From Melastoma dodecandrum (Eukaryota; Streptophyta; Magnoliopsida; Myrtales; Melastomataceae): a stretch of 64,000 nucleotides of DNA. This document shows, piece by piece, positions 10,337 to 19,863 of the stretch (the first letter of the stretch is position 1; each line of letters opens with the position of its first letter). The notes below the pieces were generated by a model. It made no database searches and was not told where the DNA came from. It saw only the letters and a program-made list of their open reading frames with translations. The DNA is taken from assembly GCA_029817715.1 (NCBI GenBank), contig JARUPY010000387.1, positions 5,766,001 through 5,830,000 of the forward strand. Direction: 5' to 3'. The translations under genes were made by a program, and so were the position numbers.

Positions 10337-11974
10337 CTATAGGTACACTGATGCGGATGTCCGGCAAACGTCGTCGATAGGTAGAGACTCATGCTCAGAT
10401 ACATTATCAGCCGGATTTACATCAGCCATTCCTTCTGTCACTCCTTCCGGAACACCCTCTGGTACATGATCTTCGTTTTCATCTCCTACCACCTTCTCCT
10501 CAGACTTATCACTCTCTTCTTGCATAACGGGATGGCCTTGTCGCTCTCTTTCTCTTCTAATTTCATTGAGAAACAATCCCAATTTCCGGATGATGTGCTC
10601 ATTAGTAGCATGGAGTCTCATCACAGAAAGTTCCATGGTCTGCTTATGAAGTCCATCATATAATAAGTATTTTCATCTCAAAGTATCAACCCAAATTGTA
10701 AACAGATACAGACCAGCACACGAAATGAAGCATACCTTTAGCCGACGCATCACCATTTCCATCTGCCCATATTCGTTCGCAGGGTCCACTTCTTCCTCTG
10801 CATTAGTTTCGACATCGCGGGATTCCTGTAAACAGACTTACTATGATTTTCAGCCAATGACATGTATTAAAAACGCTAGTACGCATTAAAACAACGACAA
10901 AACCTACAAGTTCAGCAATATCAGCATTAGCAACTCTGAATACGGATTTTAGGCGGTCATCGTTCCAATCTTGGCATAAAGGCGTAGTCCTGCTCGTCGA
11001 GCTTGACACGGTCTCCTCCATAGTTGTTTTGCAAGCGTAAAACGACTGGTGGTTTCACAAATCCAACGCATTAACAATGAATAGTTATCAATAATAACAT
11101 AACTCCAAACACAATCAGTAAGCGGAACAAAAAATGTACTATAGAGTCTCACCAGCAATAGATGGACGCAGCCTCCTATATACTTTGCGTGATGACCTTT
11201 GAAGGCCCTCACACTACTACATAGTGTATTGACGACGTGAGTAGCCCAATCAAACTTATAAATGGAGGCAACGTCCCGTGTCGCGAGTAGGTACTCCTTC
11301 TCGATGTCGAAGGCCGTCGTCGGGCACAAGTAGCTTCCTAATATGAATAGTACGACCTCTACTTTCCATACGTCGTCCGGAATATCTCTTCTCAGCATAC
11401 TACTTTCAACTAACCTGAGATAAATCTTACCCCTCTTCAGATGCTGTTTCAGCTCATCCCGGACGGTATCCATATGTCCACTAAACGGGACACCGACGTT
11501 CGTAGCCGAAATGCCAATCAGGGCCTCTACATCCGAAGACAGCAAACGGTGTTCCACACCGTCAATTACCATAACTCTCTTAACGGGGTCGAACAACTTC
11601 AGAAGGCACTTCAGAGCCTTGTGATGAACTTGCCGACTAGCGAGATGCAGTAGCCCCTCAAATCCTAATTCACACAGGGCAGCCTTCTTGGTCTCTTTAA
11701 ATGTATTCAGCACAGCCCACAACTTTTGCGGACTACACCTTGTATAAAGGTAATCTTGTAACAATATATCCGCGACACCGTCAATACTACAATCAGGAAT
11801 ACTCCCAATACTGACAAAAGATGTTTATGGAGTTACCTTGGAGACACGCACAGCCTTCGCCTTGTCCTTTTGAGAAGAAACAGGTGCGTTGCCTTCAATT
11901 CCAGCTTCTGGAAGGTCTACCCCTTGTGCCTCGGGTGAAAACTGTCCAGCCAAATCTATAAATCGCCCTTCCAT
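10337..11974 (-). CDS. plant-mobile-domain/DUF1985-like protein of MULE type
   Basis: A likely first exon (11974-11837) encodes 46 residues beginning MEGRFIDLAGQFSPEAQG and ends at a good donor (AAG/GTAACT). The main exon (to about 11150) reads FEGLLHLASRQVHHKALKCL and, further on, VVLFILGSYLCPTTAF and YIGGCVHLLLVRL. These are the usual landmarks of the mobile-domain proteins found with Ulp1 proteases in KI-MULE-type transposons. Downstream coding pieces lie at 11021-10915 (WNDDRLKSVFRVANAD) and 10636-10337, a charged, partly coiled-coil tail (NEHIIRKLGLFLNEIRRER). I could not fix all splice sites: the acceptor of the second exon does not keep phase. No Ulp1 protease domain is visible. It may be a decayed gene. 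Confidence 0.6.
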
Positions 11975-12626
11975 TTCTACACTTTCCAACAACTACAAAT
12001 ACACGAAATATCCTATTAAACCGAAGCTAGTTAAACTGCGAACCATAACTAAAACGAACCGAACTTCATTTTATTCCTAGAGTCCCACTCAAACAAAACA
12101 AAATTAAAGAAAACAAACTTAAACCCAAGGAGCCAAGGAGCATCCATCACAAATCCATCACAAATCCATCACAAATTAACATCAAATCAAATGAAGATCG
12201 GACCCCACTCCAACCAAACAAAATGAAAACAAACACAATCCAAACCATAACAAAACCATAACAAAACAAAAACACAAAGCGAAACCAAAGCAGCTGCGAA
12301 CCACATAAACCGAACCAGCTCAAACCCACTTCTCCTTTCGCCAAATTAAACCAAACCAATAAAATCAGACCCAACCATTCCCAGTCCAAGGTACAGACAA
12401 CACGACAGACCCAGTTCAAGTTTTACCCAACCAAGTTGAGGCAAATCAGGACGACTACCAAGACACAACATCTCAGGAAGCCTACCTCCGACTAACAATA
12501 CCCAGACCCAAACAAATCAGGACGAGGCTAAAGACGGATTCCAGGAAAGCGCAAAACCCACAAACCCAAATCACACATGAAAACAAACAGGGGACAACGA
12601 CCGCTTTTAGGTTTCCATAGCGGACA

Positions 12627-12762
12627 ACCCATAAAACCGCAAAACCCACAAACCCATAAAACCGCAAAACCCACAAACCCATAAACCCGCAACACCCACA
12701 AACCCATAAAACCGCAACACCCACAAACCCATAAAACCACAATACCCACAAACCCACAAATG
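12627..12762. repeat. 25-bp minisatellite, telomere-like aaaccca words
   Basis: About five tandem copies of a unit of about 25 bp of the form cataaaaccgcaaaacccac, drifting towards the right. It is C/A-rich on the plus strand. The open frames read through it on the minus strand (GFMGLWVL repeats) are by-products of the repeat. A smaller direct repeat (aaatccatcac, three times) lies at 12143-12178. Confidence 0.8.
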
Positions 12763-13029
12763 ACTACCACCGCCCTCGCAATTTCAGGTTTCGGAACTTC
12801 TCCAACGTTAGGATTTGAGGTTTCGGAACATACCCATTTGTCGATTAGGGTTAAGGAAGCAATGCCAGGAAAAACAACGACAAAAACGGTAGCAGAGTAC
12901 AAACCTGATCTCGTCCTGCAATAGCAAACGCGCGGCGGCGAAGCCGGAGGAGCAGCGGGACGATCGCCGTGCAAGCCAAGAAGTCTTCCAAACGAATGAC
13001 AACTTTCAACCCGTAAAATTAGTAATAAG

Positions 13030-13790
13030 ATTAGTAACCAGGGTAAACCGGTAATTTTACATCCAAAATAGGTTCGAAGTTAGGTTCGAAAGCACTGTTC
13101 TAATTAGTAAATTCATTAGTAAACACATTCATTTTTTAGTAACAGTTTACTAATATTTTTAGTAAAAACATGTCAAAATTAGTAAACATTTACTAAAAAC
13201 GTAGGACTTTACTAACAGTTTTACTAACTGGAAGAGTTTTTTTCGAAAAGGATACCCGAATTAGTAAACAATTACTAATTATCGGCTTCTTTCGCACCGT
13301 AAAAAGTAGTAAATTTTACTTCTTTTTTTAGTAAATTTGAGCTGACCTTACAAAAACTTTTCCGTTAGTAAAAGTCAACCCAGATTTAGTAAAAAACTAG
13401 TAAAATTTACTAATATTCTTAGTAACAATACGTTGACTTTACTAAAAAACTAACAACTTTTAGTAAAGTCAACGCATTGTTAGTAAAAATATTAGTAAAT
13501 TTTACTACTTTTTTTACTAAATCTGAGTTGACTTTACTAACGGAAAAGTTTTAGTAAAGTCAGCGCAAAATTAGTAAAATTTAACTTCTTTGAACAGTAA
13601 AAAAATAGTATATTTTACATACTTCTTTACTAATTCTGCATTGACTTTATTAAAAGAAGACGAGATTTTAGTAAATTTTACTACTTTTTTTACTATCGCG
13701 TTGACTTAGATAGTAACGGTTAACTTTTAGTAAAATTTACTAAAAAAATTTAGTAGTAATTAGTAAAGCCCGTAATCGTTACGCGTACCG
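13030..13790. repeat. ttagtaaa/tttactaa-rich stretch with a large hairpin
   Basis: About 750 bp dominated by ttagtaaa and its reverse complement. Inside it, 13341-13564 is one large imperfect inverted repeat with arms of about 105 bp: gctgacctt...ttttccgttagtaaa on the left is answered by tttactaacggaaaa...gtcagc on the right, with the centre near 13450. It probably forms the end or subterminal region of the 3.5-kb insert. Confidence 0.75.
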
Positions 13791-14176
13791 TTAGCCGCTT
13801 CCGGGAACAACGTGAATAAAACTTATTTATTTCACAAACTTCGTCCAAAAATAATAATTATTATATTTTTCCTAACTAATATATCGAGGAGTTGGGGAAA
13901 TATATACACGTGAAAAGATTGTGGACAACTAACTAAACGTCATCGATCAAAACAAAATCAATCTCGAAGTTAAATTACCAAACAAAGGGCGTGTTTATCA
14001 AAAAAAGATCTCCTCAATCTTCCTTTCTGCCCAAAACCTTCTTAACAAAAATTTAACCACAATCAACACCACATTTTCACTAACCTCCCCCCAAACAAAA
14101 AGTAACTATTTAACTCGCAGGATAACACAACCCACGTATTATTCCATCACCCAAAAAATCTCTTCATTACTCAAAG

Positions 14177-15652
14177 ATGGCGTCCGTCCTCAGATCGTTC
14201 GTGACATTCGCAGCAGCAGTCGCGCTCTTCTCCTGCGCTTTGCTTGCACGAGCACATGTTGTTCCCGCCCTGTACGTGTTCGGCGACTCCACCATTGACG
14301 CAGGCAACAACAATTTCCTCAACACCCTGGCGAAGACCAACTTCACCCCTTATGGGATCGACCTCTGTGGGAAACTCCCCCTCGGCAGAGCCACCAACGG
14401 CCTCACCTATGCTGACTTCATCGGTATCAGCGACTTCCTCCCCCTTTCCCTTCCTTGTTCATCGGGGAACTACAACTTAATCCCTGTTTGGTAGAAAGGA
14501 AACACCCCAGATCACGAAAAGTCATTGAAATATGTAAAAAAAAATAACTATTTTCCATCTCGTTAGCTGTTACCGGACCTTTTCGTGTGACATGCAGCGG
14601 AGCATCTCGGGCTCCCGCCGCCGCCACCGTACTTGAGCTTCAAGGACGCGAAATCCAGAAGTAAAGTAACGACCGGAATGAACTATGCCTCCAGCTCCAG
14701 TGGCATCCTCAATCATACCGGTTCCAAAGCGGTAAGGAGATAACCATTTCGGCATGTCGCTTCAGGCATGGGCATGGTGAATTGATCACTTACCGGCATC
14801 AAAATTCATGCAGGGGAAATGCTTGCCCCTTTCCGAACAGGTAGGCTACTTCAAGAAGACCGTAAGACATGACCTGCCAAGACAGATTCCTTTGAGAGGC
14901 GAGCTCAAGCTCCATCTCAAGAAGTCTATCATTCTCATATCCATCGCCGGCAACGACTACACCCTCGGGTACTTGATGGATGAGGAGATGCGTAAGAAGC
15001 ACGATGTCGTTTCCTACACTAAACTTCTCGTTCATTCTCTCGCTGCAAATGTAGAGGTAATCCCCGATTATGGAATACGATTGACGGCTGAAAATGACAC
15101 GATTTGGCTAATATTTAGCTTTTCTAGAGAATGGCCATGCTAGGGGCAAAGAAGTTCGTCGTGAGGGGCATGCCGATGATAAGTTGCCGCTCCCCTTTCT
15201 TTAAGGTAATCGAGCAACAATGCGATGAACTCGGGAAGGAGATCATCCCATTCTACAATGCCCAGCTCATCAAATCCCTGGACAGGCTAAAAGCCAAGCA
15301 TGGTATCCTTTACACTATAATAGTGCCCGAGAAAATCGAAATAAGCGCAGCCGCAGCAGAAATCGGTACAGATCCTGCAGCGCACTGAAACTATCCTCTA
15401 AACTCGTTGCAAAAGACCATGCTGACTCAGTACGTTGCAGGGTCAAAATTCACCTATGAGCCATGCTGCAAGATTAACGAGTTCGGGGGTTGCATCAAGG
15501 ACTCAGAGCCCTGCAAGAACAGAGACGACTACTTGCATTTCGACGCTGCTCACCTGACCCAAGTCTATCACAAATTTGTAGCAGATCGCTGCTTTGATGG
15601 GATCAGCAGAACATGCCAACCATACTGCATCCTGGAGCTTTCTGCGAAATAG
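14177..15652 (+). CDS. GDSL esterase/lipase (SGNH hydrolase), copy A2
   Basis: Exons are 14177-14423, 14598-14731, 14814-15056, 15128-15365 and 15441-15652, giving 357 residues with all phases fitting. A hydrophobic signal peptide (about residues 1-26) predicts secretion. Block I is GDSTIDAGNNN with the nucleophile Ser38. Block III is ISIAGNDY (Gly173, Asn174), and block V is FDAAH with Asp322 and His325. The length is typical of plant GDSL lipases of about 350-370 residues, which hydrolyse acyl esters in the apoplast. The last intron (75 nt, 15366-15440) is inferred. It is a multiple of three and contains an in-frame TGA (15386-15388), so without splicing the protein would end early. The gene is the only frame-intact GDSL copy of three in the window. 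Confidence 0.8.
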
Positions 15653-15993
15653 TCATCAGGGATGCTCTTGGTCCAGCTGTCGCAATTTAAATCCATTGAA
15701 GATCATCAATAGGATTATCTAACTCATCATATACTCTCTATTACTTCTGTGTTAGCCTCATGAATCTAACTACTGATTTCCGAATTCGTTTCTACAATTA
15801 AAAAGCGAAACTCCATCTCCAACAATATCATCCACGAAGACTAATCAAACCCTTTCAAAGTAACTACTACTAACAGCCTCATGTCCAAAGGAAGATGTGA
15901 TCTTTAAGAAGAACAAAATCCAACCACCAGACGACAGAAAAGACCTATTCTGCATGCATTTGAGACGAACCTACCTGTAAGAAGAAAGGATGT
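15653..15993. other. 3' flank of the GDSL gene
   Basis: Likely GDSL 3' UTR and short intergenic DNA, collinear with about 42168-42508 in block B. I see no separate gene here. The gar2-like stump on the opposite strand begins just after it. Confidence 0.5.
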
Positions 15994-16302
15994 TCCGAAT
16001 CTACAACACAGGAGACCATATCTCCAGCCTCTGTTCTTCTGGAGAAGTCTCCGGTGGCCCTTCCCCATCCTCACTGGGCTACTGTTCCAGTCATTCTGCG
16101 ATCTGTTCCAGGACCAATATCAATGATTTTATGTGAAGATTCCGCAAAATGAATGAAACCATAATAGATAATCATTTTACTAACACTGGGAAGGCGAAAG
16201 ATCGGGTACTGGTGGTGCTGCTATCTGACCTCAGGGAAAGACTTCCAGAAAATGCTATTGGCCCTGAGTATGTTACCGATCCTGAGATGAGAATGGGACC
16301 AG
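15994..16302 (-). pseudogene. 3' stump of the gar2-like gene, block A
   Basis: This matches the last exon (15994-16095, equivalent to 42509-42610) and the end of the preceding exon of the intact gene at 42509-44093. The stop codon is mutated (TGA to GGA at 15994-15996). The match ends abruptly at 16302 in the middle of an exon, where LTR-like sequence begins. It is therefore a truncated, non-functional copy. Confidence 0.85.
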
Positions 16303-16307
16303 AGCCC

Positions 16308-16441
16308 CGATCAATCTTTACCTCGTCCGTACTTCGACGTGTGTTGTCTTGACGACCTTGAACTTTGACCGAGCGCCCCTTCGATCGTTAAATGATGGGC
16401 ATTCCTGTCATTAAAGCCCAAAAAGGCTTTACTATGTAAAC
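16308..16441 (-). mobile_element. LTR fragment of the 7168-7773 family
   Basis: About 134 bp matching the right end of the solo LTR (cacctcgtccgtacttcgac-type words through the ...tgtaaac end). It sits exactly at the broken edge of the gar2-like stump, so the truncation is tied to this LTR family. Confidence 0.7.
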
Positions 16442-17638
16442 TTTTAGCCTCTCTCGAGCGAATGTGTTACCTTTTTGGAAAAACGTTTCAACTTATGGGA
16501 TTTTAAGTTCACCCTCCTTTTTCAGGAGACCGTATGCCTCACATCCTGAAACTTCTCCTTTAAGTCAAGAAACCTCCTAAAACCCTAGGAATCATCATGT
16601 CTCGCGCTCCCATCAGCACTACTCCTGTCGGCGTAGCCGAACGACACTTTCAAGCCATTTCTGAGCACCAGATCCTCTGTATCCACTCGGCCTAATGGCA
16701 GACGTGGCTAACGGCGAAGCAAACTTCGACAAGTAAGTCCCTCCGGTGGTAATCGAAATTCGAAAAATGAAGTTGAGTTAGACGATGATCCTTTTGAACA
16801 AGAAAAATTCGAAAATGGTAATGTTTAATTTCATAGTATTCCTTATTATTGTTTAATATTTAATGTTTGTATGAAATTAATATTCTTATCTTATTAATGC
16901 TAGGATTGTCCACACTTATATTGGAATGAGATTAGTTTTATCGGTGGTTTCAATCTCTTACGGTTCAAGAATCAAGAATGAAGGGTCCTGTGAGACTTGT
17001 GGATTTTGAGTTTTTGTTGGATTTTAGCTTGTGAGATTTGGATTTTTTTGTCTGGATCTAATAGCATGGATATTGGAATGTGTTTTCTCTAATTTGTTAA
17101 AATTATGGGATTGAATTTTTATTTTTATGGCTTTCGAAATTATGGGCGTGAATTTCTAAATTTATAGGCTTGTATTGAATTTCATTTTTTTTATTTGTCT
17201 TTGTGCCCATTATCGGCCCAATTAAAATTTGGAAGATCAAAATGTCAAACCGAAATACCGAAATAATTTCGGTAGTTCGGTATTTGGAACTTTGGTATTC
17301 AGTTCGGTATTTGGAAGACAAAAAAATAGAAGTTTGGAATTTGGAATTTTGGTATTTGATTTGGTTCGAATTTGGAACACCGATTGCTCACCCCTATATC
17401 GCGACTACCTCAGAAGAGGAAAATAAATAAGAAAAACTCTCTTGTATTGTAAAACAAATAACAACGAAGATGGCGAAATCGAGTGAATACAACGAGAGAA
17501 AAGTGAGAGAACTTTTTTATTCCTTTCAAAACAATATCATATACAATATCAACTATTTCTATCTATAAGGTAGTTGCCATCGAAAGAAAATAAAAATTTA
17601 ACAAATGGACTAGGTGAAGGAGCGATGACTGCTCAAAC
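16442..17638. other. intergenic, with possible hAT MITE end
   Basis: No gene seen. 17225-17397 is built of ttcggtatttgg-like words and ends in ttgctcacccctatatcg. That is the mirror of the TAGGGGTGAGCAA terminus common in plant hAT MITEs. A matching left end is not convincing (best candidate near 16902). Confidence 0.35.
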
Positions 17639-17812
17639 CAGTGGTGGAGCTAGAGGGGACCGTAGGTAGCCATGGCCACCCTTTAGATTTTAGAAATTGT
17701 TCCTAAAGTATTTTACTTTTTTAAATTTTATCTTTTAAATTTTTATTTGGCCCCCTAACCTTTGAGTAAGTTTATTTAGCCCCCTAGAGAAAATATCCTG
17801 GCTTCGCCACTG
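17639..17812. mobile_element. hAT-type MITE, 174 bp
   Basis: The left end is CAGTGGTGGAGCTAGA and the right end is TCCTGGCTTCGCCACTG, so the termini are inverted repeats (CAGTGGYGRAGCYAG). The flanks gctcaaac (17631-17638) and actcaaac (17813-17820) form an 8-bp target-site duplication with one difference, the length typical of hAT transposition. There is no coding capacity. Confidence 0.82.
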
Positions 17813-18319
17813 ACTCAAACATGGGAGTTGGTCGAGGAGTGGTGGCATGGGAGTTGGCCGAGCAGCAGCGGTGACTGCTTGAATGAGGACTAGATCTGAT
17901 AGAAATGACTGCGCATTAAGTTGGGCAAGAGTGAGTGCTTGAAAGGTTGTTGGCATAAAGGATACGATGTGTTCGCGGAACGAACCAACATGGCCTCCAA
18001 CAGATTTTTAAATTGTTGATATTTTTTTGTTAAAACCTTGAATAGACGATGTTGTTAATTAATTACAAGTAAAGAGAAAAGCCTTAGCCAATTATTCCAA
18101 GGATCGAGGGATAAAAACTGCATGCGTATATATATTAGACGAAACAATCTAACGTACCCTCCGCTACGGCTGCCAACACCGAAAGAGAGCCAGCAGCAGC
18201 AGCAGCAGCGGGATGCATAAAGAGAAAGGGAGGAACAAGCAGCCCGTTGGATGTCTTGTTCTCTGTCTTATTCATTCGTCAACCCCCGGCTTCTACATTC
18301 AATTTATTTGTTAATCCTC
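17813..18319. other. 3' flank of the monooxygenase gene
   Basis: Intergenic and 3' UTR DNA. A short (CAG)n microsatellite lies at 18191-18209. Nothing else is recognised. Confidence 0.45.
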
Positions 18320-19863
18320 TTAAGGAGAGGTCAAACTACCACAGTCAAAACTGGCCATTCTGAGGAGCTGCCCATTCAGGACAGCCCCCAAAAACTTAGT
18401 CCGTAAGAAGCTCACCACTCTGTTCTGACTGTTCATGACATGCCCCATCACGAATGCAGTCGATATGAGCCCGGAAGCCCTCCGCCTCCTTTGATTGGCA
18501 TAGTCCCTCAGGCTCCTCTCGATCTTCCTGTACTCTTCCCCATCTCCCTTTCCGCTGTTGTCCTTATTTCCCAACAACAGCGCCTGACCAAGGCACCTAG
18601 CTAGGACTACCCCGTCCTCAAGGGCCGCACATCCTCCCTGTCCTAGGTCAGGCGTCATGGGATGGCATGCATCCCCTGCGACGCACACATTCCCCTTGCC
18701 AACGCTCCCGAGCACCACCTCCCATGGAAGCCGGAATTTCAGGGGTGACAACATCATTTGTCCCTCCTCGGTGTTTTCCACTACAGCCCTGAAACGGTCG
18801 GGCACTCCGTCCAGCCTCTCCAGCATGAACTGCTTCAGTTTGACGGGATCACTCTCCAGCTCTTTCTCTGGAAATTACAGTAACAGAAAGCAATCAGAAA
18901 TAAAAGCGTGCGACAACTTGCCGACTTGTGAGGATGCAACAACCGAGCAATGGCCTATATGCGATCTGTACCTTGATCTGGGGTGGGATCAAAAGTGAAG
19001 AACCAGTACATGGTATGGTCGTCGCAGGGGAGATAGCCAGACCGAACTCCTTTCCCCAAGCATTGGGTAAACACAGGATCAAGGTCGTGGCCGCCCCTAT
19101 AATACGCAATGCCTCTTACGCCGGCCCGACCAGTGGAAATGGCCTTATTGAACCCCAACCATTTTGCCACAACCGAGTTTACTCCGTCGCATCCTACCAC
19201 CACCTGGTCAATGATTGTAGTCATCATCAGCGCGACCATGTTAGTCTAACCATTAGTAACAATTACTTTCAAGGACAAGGCAACCACCCCCATCGATAAG
19301 ACCACCACCTTCCAACAAGTAACAGTTTTTATATTTGGATATTTATTTACTATCAAAAATAAAAAGATGAAAGGGATTTGTTTGTTAACCTTGGCCTTGA
19401 TGACGTCGCCATCCGCTAGATGGATGAGCTTGAGCTGTTGCCGTGGCTTGGACACGTTGTCCTCATCAAGAAGTGACACCACCTTGGAACCAAACCTGAT
19501 GGTTCCCCTCGGCAGCTCCCTCTCCAGGGTCTCCAGCAGCACCTTCCTCTGCATGCACCGGACCTCGTGCCCGTTGGCATCCAGTATCAGCTTCCCCATC
19601 TCTACCCCCTTGATCGAGTAGGCACAGGCCTGGACGAGCTGAGTGTGCTGCCGCCGGAGCTGTTCGCCTATCCCTAGTGAGTCTAGGGCCCTCCAAGCAT
19701 TCGTCCATGTGGTAAAGGCGAACCCACTTGTCCTCAGCTCCGTCGACGACTCCAGAACCAGGCTCCTGATGCCGAGACGGTGAAGCCCTAGGGCCGCGGC
19801 TAGACCGGCTATCCCAGCACCGACGATAACTATCTGGGGTGCCTCGGCCTGATGATCCTGCAT
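18320..19863 (-). CDS. FAD-dependent monooxygenase, MO1/CTF2-like
   Basis: Three exons on the minus strand (19863-19390, 19203-18972, 18867-18320) give 417 residues with consistent phases and GT-AG introns. Residues 11-20 hold the dinucleotide fold IVIVGAGIAG (GxGxxG). The DG motif is GCDGVNSVVAKWLG (about 162-175), and the second FAD motif is CVAGDACHPMTPDLGQGG (GD at 300-301), followed by ALEDGVVLARCL. These are the marks of group A flavoprotein hydroxylases. The closest family I recall is the plant MO1/CTF2 group, related to salicylate hydroxylase and zeaxanthin epoxidase in fold. The true substrate is unknown. The length is normal for the family and I see no damage. Confidence 0.88.

Larger units (their letters stand above)
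10281..13801 (-). mobile_element. 3.5-kb insert carrying a mobile-domain gene
   Basis: The insert separates GDSL stump A1 from a fresh copy of the same promoter and gene (A2). It contains a minus-strand gene of the plant-mobile-domain/DUF1985 kind, which often travels with Mutator-like (MULE) elements. It also has a 25-bp minisatellite and a 750-bp stretch made of ttagtaaa/tttactaa words with a large hairpin. I found no clear terminal inverted repeats joining the two ends, so the element class is inferred from the gene. Confidence 0.6.
4097..16302. repeat. segmental duplication, block A (interrupted copy)
   Basis: This stretch matches block B (36378-42803) in the same orientation: 4097-6134 with 36378-38595, about 7835-8590 with 38745-39525, 8985-10280 with 39545-40790, and 13802-16302 with 40373-42803. 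The copies differ by many substitutions and small indels, so the event is not recent. Block A carries three insertions that B lacks: 6144-7835, about 8590-8985 and 10281-13801. B carries about 110 bp (about 37485-37600) and about 50 bp (about 37700-37745) that A lacks. The left part (4097-5560) includes coding-looking phrases shared by both copies, such as PENGTMSYESNDTRYF, but they sit in broken frames I cannot assign. Confidence 0.9.

Noticed and set aside
10803..11021. A separate small gene on the minus strand
   Set aside because: Its sequence (WNDDRLKSVF) fits better as a downstream exon of the mobile-domain gene.
12627..12762. Interstitial telomere repeat
   Set aside because: The aaaccca words look telomere-like, but the unit is about 25 bp and does not follow the plant TTTAGGG repeat.
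12482..12974. Minus-strand frames with repeated GFMGLWVL-like phrases
   Set aside because: The repeats are the translation of the 25-bp minisatellite. Codon use and composition do not support a protein.
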